A stretch of 64,000 bases of DNA from CAYLLN01 sp964384375 (GCA_964384375.1 CAYLLN010000026.1:17318-81317), one strand, 5' to 3'. Shown: positions 8,509 to 17,363, numbered from the stretch's first letter. Notes: generated by a model from the letters alone, not told the origin. Translations and numbers: made by a program.

Positions 8509-8916
8509 CTAATCCAGCGCCCGCATCAGCAGCATTCCCAGCCAAACAGCGGCCAGAGACAGGATGACGTTGGTGGCAATGTTGGCGATACCGACGCCCG
8601 TGCGGCCGGCGGAAAGTTCACGGAGTGTATCAGCGCCGAACGAGGAGAATGTCGTCAGTCCGCCGAGGATGCCAATCGCCACGCCCTTGTGCCACAGGTC
8701 GAAGATCGTCTTCAGTTGTGGGCTCGTCGGCAGTCGTGGCTCCAGGTCGGCCATGATCGACATGACAATTCCCATGAGGAAGCAGCCGGCCACATTGACC
8801 AGCAGCGTTCCCCACGGGAAACCCTTACCGAGCAAATGCCCCGCGGCCAGACCGGTGCCGTAGCGGGCCAGCGCTCCGAGCGAACCTCCGACCGCGACGA
8901 GCATCATTTCACGCAT
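8509..8916 (-). CDS. crcB: Fluoride ion channel Fluc/CrcB
   Basis: This small four-helix membrane protein exports fluoride as an antiparallel dimer. Family marks are G-G-S-L-G-A-L-A-R-Y near residue 9, G-T-L-L-V-N-V-A-G-C-F in helix 2 (the conserved Asn), and G-G-L-T-T-F-S-S-F-G, the phenylalanine-box and Na-site helix. The 135-residue length is typical. A clear GGAGG ribosome site (complement of 8924-8928) lies 7 bases before the ATG. The gene is alone on this strand and divergent from ilvB. No fluoride riboswitch is visible in its leader. Confidence 0.93.
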   Translation of the reverse strand: MREMMLVAVGGSLGALARYGTGLAAGHLLGKGFPWGTLLVNVAGCFLMGIVMSIMADLEPRLPTSPQLKTIFDLWHKGVAIGILGGLTTFSSFGADTLRELSAGRTGVGIANIATNVILSLAAVWLGMLLMRALD

Positions 8917-8975
8917 CGGATTGCCTCCTGCACGTTTTATTCGGATTTTGCTTGATTCTTGCGGCTTCGGGTCGC

Positions 8976-9002
8976 TTGATGCCGCTTAGGGTATGGCATA
9001 AT
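8976..9002 (+). promoter_or_regulatory. Possible ilvB promoter
   Basis: TTGATG (8976-8981) and CATAAT (8997-9002) are separated by 15 bases, which is shorter than ideal. The position fits the long ilvB leader. Weak evidence. Confidence 0.3.
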
Positions 9003-9015
9003 CTGATAGGTTTAC

Positions 9016-9056
9016 CCCCGCTTGTCAGCCCCGGTTAGTGATCGTTTCAAGCGGGG
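9016..9056 (+). promoter_or_regulatory. Hairpin in the ilvB leader
   Basis: CCCCGCTTG (9016-9024) and CAAGCGGGG (9048-9056) form a perfect 9-bp stem with a 23-base loop, 36 bases ahead of the ilvB start codon. There is no T run, so it is not a simple terminator; it could be an operator or an RNA control element. Confidence 0.4.
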
Positions 9057-9092
9057 CGTGTTTTGCCGGAAATCGAAGAGGAGTAAGCAGTT

Positions 9093-10859
9093 ATGGCTAC
9101 CGCCGCCCCCGCAACCCAAAGTCAGCTCATGAGCGGGGCCGACATCCTCGTCAAGTCGCTCGTCGATCACGGCGTGGAAATTCTCTTTGCCTATCCCGGC
9201 GGCTGCAGCATGCCGATGCACCAGTCGCTCACCAAATACTCCGACCGCATCCGCACGATCCTGCCGCGGCACGAGCAAGGCGGAGCGTTTGCCGCTCAGG
9301 GTTACGCCCGCAGCACGGGCAAGGTCGGCGTCTGCATGGCGACGAGCGGCCCTGGTGCGACGAACCTCGTCACGGCCATCGCCGACGCCAAGCTCGACAG
9401 CATTCCGCTCGTCGCGATCACTGGGCAAGTTCCAACGTGGAACATCGGGCTCGATGCGTTTCAAGAAACGCCCATCGTTGAGGTTTGCCGCGGAATCACC
9501 AAGCACCACTACATGGTGACCGACCTGAAAGACCTCGCCCGCGTAATGAAGGAAGCATTCTTCATTGCCACCACGGGAAGGCCGGGTCCAGTGCTCATCG
9601 ACATGCCCAAGAACATCCAGCAGGAGATGGTTGCTCCTGACTGGAGCGAACCGCTCAACCTGCCGGGCTACAACGGCAAGCTGCGCCAGGCCCATTCCGA
9701 ACAGATCAAGCAGATCGCCGCGGCTATCAAGCTGGCCAAGCGGCCGATCATCTATGCCGGCGGCGGCATCGTTGCCGGTGGGGCGAGCGAGGAACTGCGC
9801 GAGTTGGTGAAAAGGACCGGCATTCCTGTGACGATGACGGTGATGGGGCTCGGGGCGTTTCCGGCCGATCACCCGCTCTGCCTCGACATGCTCGGCATGC
9901 ACGGCAGCGTCTATGCCAACTGGGCCGTGCGCGACTGCGATCTCCTCATCGCTCTGGGCGTGCGGTTCGACGACCGCGTGACCGGGAAGCTGGAAGCGTT
10001 CGCCAAGCACGCCAAGATCATCCACGTCGATATCGACCCGTCCGAGCTGAACAAGAACAAGCCGGCCCACATTCCGGTCTGCAGCGACGTGAAGTTCGCC
10101 ATCGGCGAGTTGAACAAGATCGTCGAAGCACCGGCCGATGTAGCCCCGTGGGTCAAGCTTTGCCAGGACTGGAAGAAGGCCCACCCATTTAAGTACGACA
10201 CGAACTTCAAGGGAGTCCTGCAGCAGCACGCGATTGCCGAGCTTTCGCGACTCACGCAGGAGCGCGAGACATATATCACGGTTGGCGTGGGCCAGCACCA
10301 GATGTGGGCCGCCCAGTTCTACAAGTTCCGCAAGCCGCGAACCTGGCTCAGTTCCAGCGGCCTGGGAACGATGGGTTTCGGCCTGCCGGCGGCAATGGGC
10401 GTGCAAGCGGCTCATCCGGACGCGCTCGTGGTCGATATCGACGGCGATGGCAGCTTCCAGATGAACATTCAGGAAATGGCGACTTGCTTCTGCGAGAAGC
10501 TGCCGGTGAAGGTGCTGCTGCTCGACAACCAGCACCTGGGGATGGTCGTGCAGTGGGAAGACCGCTTCCACGACAGCAATCGCGCCCACACGTACCTCGG
10601 CCCGATCGACCACGCCGAAGCGACCGGCAGTGGCAACGAGCCGTACGTCAACGAGCGCTACCCCGACTTTGTCACCATCGCCAAGGGTTACGGCTGGGGC
10701 GCGGCCACGATCAGCGACAAGGCCGACCTGACGCCGGCCCTGGAAGAGATGATCAACTCCGACGGGCCGTATCTCCTCAACGTGCAAGTCCCCTACGTCG
10801 AGCACGTCCTGCCGATGATCCCCGGCGGCCGCACGGTGGACGACATGATCTTAGAATGA
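9093..10859 (+). CDS. ilvB: Acetolactate synthase large subunit
   Basis: This thiamine-diphosphate enzyme makes acetolactate or acetohydroxybutyrate, the first common step to Val, Leu and Ile. Visible features are the catalytic Glu in R-H-E-Q-G-G-A-F-A-A-Q-G-Y near residue 60, the A-T-S-G-P-G-A-T-N-L loop, a central FAD-type domain, and the C-terminal TPP site (D-I-D-G-D-G-S-F-Q-M-N, then D-N-Q-H-L-G-M-V-V-Q-W). The last motif is typical of biosynthetic AHAS. The 588-residue length is normal. GAGGAG precedes the ATG by 8 bases. The regulatory subunit gene ilvN is not adjacent and must be elsewhere if present. Confidence 0.95.
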   Translation: MATAAPATQSQLMSGADILVKSLVDHGVEILFAYPGGCSMPMHQSLTKYSDRIRTILPRHEQGGAFAAQGYARSTGKVGVCMATSGPGATNLVTAIADAKLDSIPLVAITGQVPTWNIGLDAFQETPIVEVCRGITKHHYMVTDLKDLARVMKEAFFIATTGRPGPVLIDMPKNIQQEMVAPDWSEPLNLPGYNGKLRQAHSEQIKQIAAAIKLAKRPIIYAGGGIVAGGASEELRELVKRTGIPVTMTVMGLGAFPADHPLCLDMLGMHGSVYANWAVRDCDLLIALGVRFDDRVTGKLEAFAKHAKIIHVDIDPSELNKNKPAHIPVCSDVKFAIGELNKIVEAPADVAPWVKLCQDWKKAHPFKYDTNFKGVLQQHAIAELSRLTQERETYITVGVGQHQMWAAQFYKFRKPRTWLSSSGLGTMGFGLPAAMGVQAAHPDALVVDIDGDGSFQMNIQEMATCFCEKLPVKVLLLDNQHLGMVVQWEDRFHDSNRAHTYLGPIDHAEATGSGNEPYVNERYPDFVTIAKGYGWGAATISDKADLTPALEEMINSDGPYLLNVQVPYVEHVLPMIPGGRTVDDMILE

Positions 10860-10925
10860 TCGGTGGGGTCATTCGGGTTGCACACAGCCGAGGAGTTTTG
10901 CTTCGTGCGCTAGAGGATCCGAGTC

Positions 10926-11360
10926 ATGACCGCGGATCTTCGAAAAGCGTTGCTGGAGAGAGCTACTTATCGCGGCGACAAGGAGACCGAGTCGCTGATT
11001 TACTCGCCACTGTTTGGACGTGACATTGTGGTGATGATTCAGCACGAACATGATCGAACGGAGCCGTCAGACGACCAGCTAGAGCAGATCGAAAGCTTTG
11101 CGAAGTTGCACACAGGTCTGGACAAAATCAAACGCGAGCTTTATTCGCAATGGAAGACGGTTGACAATTGGGGGGAGTTCGAATTGGCCAATGCGGACCG
11201 GGCATTCGCCGATGCCAAGCTCGTCTATCTGCTGGTTCCTCCGCGAACCATGTTTGACGAGGTCGTGTGCTTGTTACGCTTCTCAGTGAAGTGGGATGAA
11301 GAGCACGGAGCGGCGATCTTCGTGCGCGATGGTGTTATCGGCGAATTTGCTAACTACTAA
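10926..11360 (+). CDS. Small cytoplasmic protein, possibly DUF6985-like
   Basis: A 144-residue acidic protein without signal peptide or membrane segment. The C-terminal half ends in L-L-R-F-S-V-K-W-D-E-E-H-G-A-A-I-F-V-R-D-G-V-I-G, which resembles the W-D-x-E-H-G motif of DUF6985-type proteins; I am not certain of the match. GAGG stands 10 bases before the ATG. It lies 66 bases after ilvB on the same strand and could be co-transcribed, but no functional link is evident. Confidence 0.6.
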   Translation: MTADLRKALLERATYRGDKETESLIYSPLFGRDIVVMIQHEHDRTEPSDDQLEQIESFAKLHTGLDKIKRELYSQWKTVDNWGEFELANADRAFADAKLVYLLVPPRTMFDEVVCLLRFSVKWDEEHGAAIFVRDGVIGEFANY

Positions 11361-11381
11361 GGGCAAGTGAGTCATGTTCTC

Positions 11382-12221
11382 TCACGGCATCGTCACCGAC
11401 TTCATCACTGAATAGTAAGTTTTCTCCCGCTGCGGGTCGCCCCGGCCGAAGAAGGTGTTGTGCATGGCTGGGTCGGCTTCGACCTTCCATATTTCCTTGC
11501 CATTGTGATGGGCCGAAAGCGTCACGAAGTGGAATCGGGCGAAGGCGTATTCCCAGCGGAACGAACCTTCGTGTTTGCGAGCTTCGAGGAGGAGCAGTGC
11601 CTCGGGGTCAGTGCCAATCGCGAAGGCGAAGATCGCGCCGTCGAGGACTTCACTACCCTTCGGCTCGTAACGGATCAGCGGCTGCGTCATCAGGCGTAAC
11701 TCTGATTTGTTTTCCTTGAGGTCCACGAGTTCCAGCGAGAACTGGCGCGATAGCTCGCGCATCTGGGTCAACCGCTGGCGGGCATTGTCGGCTGGTGCTT
11801 CTGCTTCGGGCACGGAAGTAAAGCTCAGGCCCGGCTTTTTCGGGGCCCAGATTTCGACATCGTCAAGTTTTGCTTCGAGCGGATCGCTGGAGAGCGAATG
11901 AAAGGCATGCTTCCGCACGAGTGAGCCTCGCTGGGGAAACTCAAACACGCTGCCGATCGCTTCCGGTCGGCCCTCCTTCAGCCACACGAACACCGCGCCG
12001 TCTTCGCCGTTGCGCGCCGGGTTCCCCCAGTGCAAGAGCGGCTTGGCGGTGAACTCCAGTTGCACCGCGCGAGCGCCAGGCACCGAGATCGAATACGCCT
12101 TGGCGTCGGCAATGAACGATTCGAGTGCCGCCTCGGGCGCCCCTGCCGGCGGCTTGGGAGAAGGCGGCTCTGCTTGTCCGCAAGCCGTCAGAACGACGAA
12201 CCACAAATGTGCGAGCTCCAT
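11382..12221 (-). CDS. TDPE-family lipoprotein, copy 1
   Basis: First of eleven paralogues of an unnamed family in this window. ATG at 12221 is preferred because GGAG lies 8 bases upstream and the N-terminus then reads as a lipoprotein signal (V-L-T-A-C, Cys 14). The mature part has two related halves: an N-half with K-P-L-L-H-W-G-N-P, D-G-A-V-F-V-W and G-R-P-E-A-I-G-S-V-F, a linker R-L-T-Q-M-R-E-L-S-R-Q-F, and a C-half with Q-P-L-I-R-Y, D-G-A-I-F-A-F and G-T-D-P-E-A-L-L-L-L-E-A-R, ending with K-E-I-W. It is the only copy on the minus strand and the only one with an evident lipobox. It is divergent from the DUF1549 operon and shares a promoter region containing a BlaI-like operator. Function unknown. 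Confidence 0.85.
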   Translation of the reverse strand: MELAHLWFVVLTACGQAEPPSPKPPAGAPEAALESFIADAKAYSISVPGARAVQLEFTAKPLLHWGNPARNGEDGAVFVWLKEGRPEAIGSVFEFPQRGSLVRKHAFHSLSSDPLEAKLDDVEIWAPKKPGLSFTSVPEAEAPADNARQRLTQMRELSRQFSLELVDLKENKSELRLMTQPLIRYEPKGSEVLDGAIFAFAIGTDPEALLLLEARKHEGSFRWEYAFARFHFVTLSAHHNGKEIWKVEADPAMHNTFFGRGDPQREKTYYSVMKSVTMP

Positions 12222-12322
12222 ACGAGTTTCTCCAAAAAGCAAATCGGCGGCAGCCTGACGACGGCATTACAGTCCTTGTCCAGTTCGTTTTCAAGACGCA
12301 AAACTCGCGGAAACTCGGGCGA

Positions 12323-12352
12323 ATTGTAAAATCATTTTCAGACCATTGACAA
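12323..12352 (-). promoter_or_regulatory. Promoter for TDPE copy 1 (divergent)
   Basis: On the minus strand TTGTCA (12347-12352) and TACAAT (12323-12328) are 18 bases apart. The -35 box abuts the inverted repeat at 12353-12371, so one bound repressor could block both directions. Confidence 0.45.
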
Positions 12353-12374
12353 TTAAGACAAATCGTCTTAAACT
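12346..12374 (+). promoter_or_regulatory. Promoter of the MoxR/TDPE operon with embedded BlaI-type operator
   Basis: TTGACA (12346-12351, perfect consensus) and TAAACT (12369-12374) have a 17-base spacer. The spacer and the first -10 bases hold a perfect inverted repeat, TTAAGAC-AAATC-GTCTTAA (12353-12371). The same AGAC-N5-GTCT arrangement lies in the spacer of the blaI promoter at 31178-31206. Such placement between -35 and -10 is typical of repressor operators. Confidence 0.7.
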
Positions 12375-12448
12375 CCTCTCCGACAGCAGTCGAAATAGAC
12401 TGTGGCTCAAACTCGATCGAAGAAATGGCTCGTGCGGAGGTGGTCACG

Positions 12449-14080
12449 ATGATCCGCTCGATGATGAGGCTCACACTCGCGACAACGGCACTTTGGGTTG
12501 TGGCCAGTAGCGTTGCAGCAGCCGACGAACCGCCGAAGGGGGCCAGTAAAGTCGCCGCTCCCAAGCTCACGTCGCAAGAACTGGCTGACTGGATCGACCG
12601 ACGGTTCGGCGAGGAATACAAGGCCAAGGGAGCGACGCCTGCCGAGCCGGTGGATGACGCGACGTTCCTTCGCCGGGCCTTTCTCGACTTGCAAGGCCGC
12701 ATCCCCACGGTCGCCCAGCTTCGCGACTTCGAATCCGAAGCCGGCTCATTCAAGCGACAGGATCTGGTTGATCGGCTGCAGAGTGACACGAAGCAGCCGG
12801 ATCGCTTCGCGCAGCGCTCGGCCGACAATCTGGCCCGCGTCTGGCGCCGGATGATGATTCCCGCCAGCAGCCCCGGCGCGGCAATGGGATCGCAGCTCGA
12901 TCCGTGGCTCGCCCGGCAGTTTCAGGCGAACACTTCCTACGATCAGATCGCTCGGAAGCTGCTGCTCGTTCAGCCGCCGCAACAGCCGATGATGCCGCCC
13001 ACTCCCAGCGAGCAGCCGGCAACGCCCCCCGATCCCGACGCAGCAGCCATCGCCTTCCAGCAAGCCGTGGGGCAGTCGCCCGACATGCTGGCGAGCGCCT
13101 ATGTGCGCGTCTTCCTCGGTGTGCGAATTAACTGTGCCCAGTGCCACGATCACCCGATGGCCGACTGGAAGAAAAGCGACTTCTGGGGCGTCGCGGCAAT
13201 GTTCAACGGCACTCCGTCCCCCAAGGACATGCCCGGCGCGGCCCCCACGATCAAGCCGCAGGATGAAGAGGTGCAGTATGTCGCAAAGCTCCTCTGGGAA
13301 AACGAGCCGCTGAAAGAGATTCCGGCGGAGAAGTCGCCGCGTGAGGTTCTCGCCGATTGGCTCGTTTCGCCGGAAAACCCGAACTTCGCCGCGACGGCGG
13401 TCAATCGCGTCTGGCAGTATCTCTGTGGTCGCGGCTTGGCCGGAGCAGTGGATGAGCTCGATCGTGTAACGGTCGAAGAGCGCAAAATTCTCGACGAACT
13501 GGCCGAACTATTCAAAGCGTCGGGCCACGACCTTCGTTGGCTTATCACCGGCATCTGCAAGAGCAAGGTCTATCAGCAACAAGTAGTGCGTGATGCTCCA
13601 GAAGAAGATGCCGGCTTTGTGCATCGCCCGCTCAAGACGCTTTTGCCCGAACAAGTGTTCGATTCGCTCGAGCAGGCCCTGAGCCTGCCGGTGGCCCGCG
13701 CCGACAACGGCCCGCGCTTCAACGGCGAGCGCGAGCAGTTCGTCTCTCGGATGAACGAATCGGCCACCGACTTGCCCGCTGACTTTAAGGGGGGCATCCC
13801 GCAAGCCCTCATGCTGATGAACGGCAAATTGACGGCCGACGCCACGAGTCTCGACAGCAGTCGCACGCTGCGGGCCGTGGTCGAGGCGCCGTTTTTCTCA
13901 CCGGAACAGAAGATCGAAGTCTTGTACCTTGCCGCCCTCACGCGTAAGCCGCGGGCGGAAGAAACGCAGTTCCTGCTCGATCACATTCGGCAATTCAAAA
14001 CCGAAGCCGAGCAGAAAACCGCCTACTCGCAGATCATGTGGGGATTGCTCAACAATCCCGAGTTTGTCTTGTCCCGTTAA
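12449..14080 (+). CDS. DUF1549/DUF1553 exported protein
   Basis: A planctomycete-type protein of 543 residues. The start at 12449 follows GGAGG by 8 bases and gives a signal peptide (hydrophobic L-T-L-A-T-T-A-L-W-V-V-A, cleavage near A-A-A-D). Residues about 35-240 fit DUF1549 (L-R-R-A-F-L-D-L-Q-G-R-I-P-T near 70, then C-A-Q-C-H-D-H-P-M, a CxxCH heme-like motif, near 230). Residues about 310-540 fit DUF1553 (L-A-D-W-L-V-S-P-x-N-P, then L-Y-L-A-A-L-T-R-K-P). It heads the long operon and is followed by its usual partner, a DUF1501 protein. The biochemical role of the pair is not established. Confidence 0.85.
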   Translation: MIRSMMRLTLATTALWVVASSVAAADEPPKGASKVAAPKLTSQELADWIDRRFGEEYKAKGATPAEPVDDATFLRRAFLDLQGRIPTVAQLRDFESEAGSFKRQDLVDRLQSDTKQPDRFAQRSADNLARVWRRMMIPASSPGAAMGSQLDPWLARQFQANTSYDQIARKLLLVQPPQQPMMPPTPSEQPATPPDPDAAAIAFQQAVGQSPDMLASAYVRVFLGVRINCAQCHDHPMADWKKSDFWGVAAMFNGTPSPKDMPGAAPTIKPQDEEVQYVAKLLWENEPLKEIPAEKSPREVLADWLVSPENPNFAATAVNRVWQYLCGRGLAGAVDELDRVTVEERKILDELAELFKASGHDLRWLITGICKSKVYQQQVVRDAPEEDAGFVHRPLKTLLPEQVFDSLEQALSLPVARADNGPRFNGEREQFVSRMNESATDLPADFKGGIPQALMLMNGKLTADATSLDSSRTLRAVVEAPFFSPEQKIEVLYLAALTRKPRAEETQFLLDHIRQFKTEAEQKTAYSQIMWGLLNNPEFVLSR

Positions 14081-14140
14081 CCGTTCGCGCGTCGTTTCGG
14101 CAGTCGGCTTTCCGACAGATCGCACCTCGTCGTAAGTTTT

Positions 14141-14164
14141 TCCAGACAAATCGCCCAGTCTGGA
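14141..14164. repeat. Inverted repeat between DUF1549 and DUF1501 genes
   Basis: TCCAGAC (14141-14147) and GTCTGGA (14158-14164) are exact complements with a 10-base spacer. The bases AGACAAATCG also occur in the operator at 12353-12371. No T run follows, so a terminator is unlikely; a secondary operator or mRNA hairpin is possible. Confidence 0.45.
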
Positions 14165-14271
14165 ACATTACTGAAGCGAGCGATGTGACTTGTGGGAAAC
14201 TAGCGACTGCCGTTCGGCGCGACAACCGGAGCTGAATTCAATCGTCGTTCGTCTCCCTTCGGAGGGTCGTC

Positions 14272-15594
14272 ATGTCTCACCGTTTTTATCGCGACTTCGA
14301 TCGGCGTGATTTTCTCCGCTTCAGCCTGGCTGGGGCGCTCGGCGTCTCGTATAGCGGCTGGATGCCTCGCTTGGCCCAGGCAGCCGGCGACGCAGCGGCT
14401 AAGCAGGGCAAGGCCTGTATTCTGCTCTGGATGCAGGGGGGGCCGAGCCAGACTGACACGTTCGACTTGAAGCCCGGCCATCCCAACGGCGGCACCTTCA
14501 AGGAGATCCAGACGGCAGCACCGGGTGTGCGGATCAGCGAGCACTTGCCCGGCTTGGCCAAGGAATTCAAAGATCTCGCGATCATCCGCAGCCTTGTGAG
14601 TACCGAAGGGGATCACGGCTTGGGGACGCAGCTCATGATGACCGGCCAGCGTCCGCAGCAGCAAGCGGTGCAGTATCCCTGTCTCGGCTCGATGCTCTCG
14701 AAGGAACTCGGCCGCGACGACACCGACCTGCCGAATTATGTCAGCCTCTCGCCAATGCGGTTGGGGGAAGCTGGCTTCCTCGGCCCGAACTATTCGCCGC
14801 TTACGGTCAGCGGAGCGAGCGACGATCCCAACGCCCGTGCGAACTTGACGCTCGAAGATCTCGCCCCACGTGGCAAGGACGAATTGGCCCTCAAGCGCCA
14901 GTTCGACGTGCTCAAGTTTATGCAGCAGGGTTTTGGAGCGAATTACGGCGGTGATTCGACCAAGGCTCACAACGCCAGCTACGCGAAGGCGATGCGGATG
15001 GTCGAAACGCAGGGACGCAAGGCGTTCGAGCTCGATCAGGAAGATGCGAAGTTGCGAGATGCCTACGGCCGCAACCGCTTCGGCCAGGGATGCCTGCTCG
15101 CCCGCCGGCTTGTCGAGCGTGGCGTGGCATTTGTCGAGGTGACGCTGTCGGGCACTCCGACCAATGCCGCCGGCTGGGACACGCACGCCGACAACTTCAA
15201 CCAGGTGCGGCAGCTTTCCGAAGTCCTCGACCCGGCCTGGGCGACGCTGATGCGCGACTTGCGCGAGAGGGGGTTGCTCGAATCGACGCTCGTCGTTTGG
15301 ATGGGCGAGTTCGGCCGCACCCCGAAGATCAACGACATGGGGGGCCGCGACCACTTTCCTGCCGCCTGGAGCATTGTGCTCGGCGGCGCTGGAATCAAGG
15401 GAGGCCAGGCCTACGGCAAGACGAGTGCCGGTGGCGATGAGGTCGCCGACAAGCCGGTGAAGGTGGCCGACTTCTATGCCACGATGTGCACCGCCCTCGG
15501 TCTGCAGCCGGGCAAGGAAAACGTATCGCCGGAAGGTCGGCCGATTCCGCTTGTGGACCGTGAGGGCAAGGCGATTGCTGAGTTGGTGGGATAA
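14272..15594 (+). CDS. DUF1501 protein with Tat signal
   Basis: A 440-residue member of the DUF1501 family, related to alkaline phosphatase/sulfatase-fold proteins. The N-terminus R-R-D-F-L-R-F-S-L-A-G is a twin-arginine export signal. Family motifs follow: W-M-Q-G-G-P-S-Q-T-D-T-F-D-L-K-P-G, G-W-D-T-H-A-D-N, and the C-terminal V-W-M-G-E-F-G-R-T-P-K-I-N with G-G-R-D-H-F-P. GGAGG is 6 bases before the ATG. The DUF1549-DUF1501 pair is a hallmark of planctomycetes; substrates are unknown. Confidence 0.9.
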   Translation: MSHRFYRDFDRRDFLRFSLAGALGVSYSGWMPRLAQAAGDAAAKQGKACILLWMQGGPSQTDTFDLKPGHPNGGTFKEIQTAAPGVRISEHLPGLAKEFKDLAIIRSLVSTEGDHGLGTQLMMTGQRPQQQAVQYPCLGSMLSKELGRDDTDLPNYVSLSPMRLGEAGFLGPNYSPLTVSGASDDPNARANLTLEDLAPRGKDELALKRQFDVLKFMQQGFGANYGGDSTKAHNASYAKAMRMVETQGRKAFELDQEDAKLRDAYGRNRFGQGCLLARRLVERGVAFVEVTLSGTPTNAAGWDTHADNFNQVRQLSEVLDPAWATLMRDLRERGLLESTLVVWMGEFGRTPKINDMGGRDHFPAAWSIVLGGAGIKGGQAYGKTSAGGDEVADKPVKVADFYATMCTALGLQPGKENVSPEGRPIPLVDREGKAIAELVG

Positions 15595-15625
15595 GAGGGA
15601 GAGAGGACAAAGGATAGAGATGAAT

Positions 15626-15654
15626 GGCGAGCGGTGGGCGTAAGCCCACTGAGG
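15626..15654 (+). repeat. Single REP-like hairpin unit
   Basis: GGCGAGCGG followed by the hairpin GTGGGC-GTAA-GCCCAC. The same head and hairpin plan form the arms of the paired elements at 39917-40000 and 58057-58140, so this is a solo unit of that repeat family. Confidence 0.6.
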
Positions 15655-15666
15655 TAGAGGCGTACG

Positions 15667-17310
15667 ATGGGGATCAATTCGACAATTCGCGGTGCGATCG
15701 CGGCTCTGGCCGTCGCATTACCATCGTTGTCGCTTGCTCAACCGGTCGCTGTCCGTACCGAGCCTCGCCGCTCTGTTACAGCGACTCCGCAAGCCGACCG
15801 ACACGACGTGCTTCTGCTTCTCGACAACGGACCGATTCACCTCCGCTTGAATGTTGGCATGGGGGGCGTATCGCTGGCCGAGGCTCGGCAAAAGTATATC
15901 GCCCAGTTCATGACAGCTCTCGATACAAATCGCGATGGCAAGCTTTCGCGTGACGAGGCCGATCGATCACCAGTGCTCCGTATGAAGGAGCGCAAGTCGG
16001 CATCGCAGTTCCTGGAAAAGTTGCGGCCACAATCGATTCTGTCAGCCCGCGAAGTGACGCAGAAAATTGAAGCGATTGGCGGGCAAGAAATGGCCTACCG
16101 CGATTTTCCGGACTCATCGCAGAACGACTTGGAGGTTTTCAAACTTCTCGACGTGGACGGCAACGGCCTGCTCGACAGCAAGGAAATGTCTGACGCGTCG
16201 GACTTGATCCTGGCCAAGGACGAAGATGGCGATCAATGCGTGGCGTTTCAAGAGTTCTTTCCCCCCGCGCCCCCTCCCGATCCGTTGCAGGTCGCGGCAC
16301 TTCCTGCCCAAACGACGATTCCCGATGTTGCCACGGTTTCCAAATTGATGCGCGATGCGAACAAAGCAGAGACGCCGATCCGCGTCATGCAAAAATACAA
16401 CAAAAAGCTCGATCAAGGCCTCGCGGCGTCGGAACTCGGTTGGACAAGCGATCGCCTAGCGAAACTCGACACCGATCGCAACGAACTGCTTGCTACAAAC
16501 GAACTTAAGGGAATCGTTGCCGCCACACCCGACGTTGAGATGGCCATTGACTTGCGCCCTGTCGGCTCGCTCGGCGGCACGATCGACGTGACCGGCGGCT
16601 ATGGGAAGCGGCTCGACGATGCCAGTCGCCCTGACTATGCCAAGATGTCGCTCGGCGGCGCGGTGATTACATTTTCGCACCGGAATCTCGATCCCGTCGC
16701 GACGTCGATTGACAGCGCGATGCGGCAGTTCAATCTGCTCGATGCCGATGCCAACGGCTACTTGAGCCGCGACGAAACGGCGGAGCGAATTCGATTCGTC
16801 CGCGACCTGTTCGAACTGATGGACGCCGACGGCGACGAGAAAGTCTTCGCCGATGAGATGAAGGAGTATGTTCGCGCCCGCGCTGAACCGGCCGCTTCGA
16901 CCTGCCGCATCAATGTCTATGACACCGGCAACGGCTTTTTCATGGCCTTGGACAGCAATGCCGACGGCCGTGTGAGCGTTCGGGAGGTCCGCAAGGCTGC
17001 GGCTTCGCTCGCACAACTCGACCACGACGGTCAGCCGGGAGTTCGCCAGGACGAACCGGTGCGGCACTTCCATATCGAATTCGTCCGTGGCAGTTACAAC
17101 CTGTTTGGTCCGAGCGAGCAGCTTTTGGCCCAGACTCCAGCGTTTCAGCAGCGAACACCGACCGGCCCGATCTGGTTTCAGCGAATGGATCGGAACAACG
17201 ACGGCGACCTGACCTGGAACGAATTCCTCGGCCCACGCAACATCTATCACCTGCTCGATGCCGACCACGACGACTTGCTCGACCCGAACGAAGCAGCGAA
17301 GGCGCAGTGA
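15667..17310 (+). CDS. Secreted multi-EF-hand protein
   Basis: A 547-residue exported protein (signal peptide about residues 1-25, S-L-A-Q cleavage). At least nine EF-hand-like loops are visible. The first three are D-T-N-R-D-G-K-L-S-R-D-E near residue 86, D-V-D-G-N-G-L-L-D-S-K-E near 162, and D-E-D-G-D-Q near 185. Five more read D-T-D-R-N-E, D-A-D-A-N-G-Y-L-S-R-D-E, D-A-D-G-D-E, D-S-N-A-D-G-R-V-S and D-R-N-N-D-G-D-L-T-W-N-E-F. The last is D-A-D-H-D-D-L-L-D-P-N-E near the C-terminus. Some lack a full set of ligands. It probably binds calcium outside the cytoplasm. It sits between the DUF1501 and moxR genes in the same direction. Confidence 0.85.
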   Translation: MGINSTIRGAIAALAVALPSLSLAQPVAVRTEPRRSVTATPQADRHDVLLLLDNGPIHLRLNVGMGGVSLAEARQKYIAQFMTALDTNRDGKLSRDEADRSPVLRMKERKSASQFLEKLRPQSILSAREVTQKIEAIGGQEMAYRDFPDSSQNDLEVFKLLDVDGNGLLDSKEMSDASDLILAKDEDGDQCVAFQEFFPPAPPPDPLQVAALPAQTTIPDVATVSKLMRDANKAETPIRVMQKYNKKLDQGLAASELGWTSDRLAKLDTDRNELLATNELKGIVAATPDVEMAIDLRPVGSLGGTIDVTGGYGKRLDDASRPDYAKMSLGGAVITFSHRNLDPVATSIDSAMRQFNLLDADANGYLSRDETAERIRFVRDLFELMDADGDEKVFADEMKEYVRARAEPAASTCRINVYDTGNGFFMALDSNADGRVSVREVRKAAASLAQLDHDGQPGVRQDEPVRHFHIEFVRGSYNLFGPSEQLLAQTPAFQQRTPTGPIWFQRMDRNNDGDLTWNEFLGPRNIYHLLDADHDDLLDPNEAAKAQ

Positions 17311-17363
17311 GTTCGGGGACTACTGACGTTGAATTGAGAACCTTGCACGAATTGAACGCAGCT

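Noticed and set aside
8917..9010. Fluoride riboswitch ahead of crcB
   Set aside because: The leader does not show the conserved crcB-motif pseudoknot elements; only a ribosome site is visible.
9012..10805. A 597-codon open frame antisense to ilvB
   Set aside because: Shadow of ilvB, which has full family motifs.
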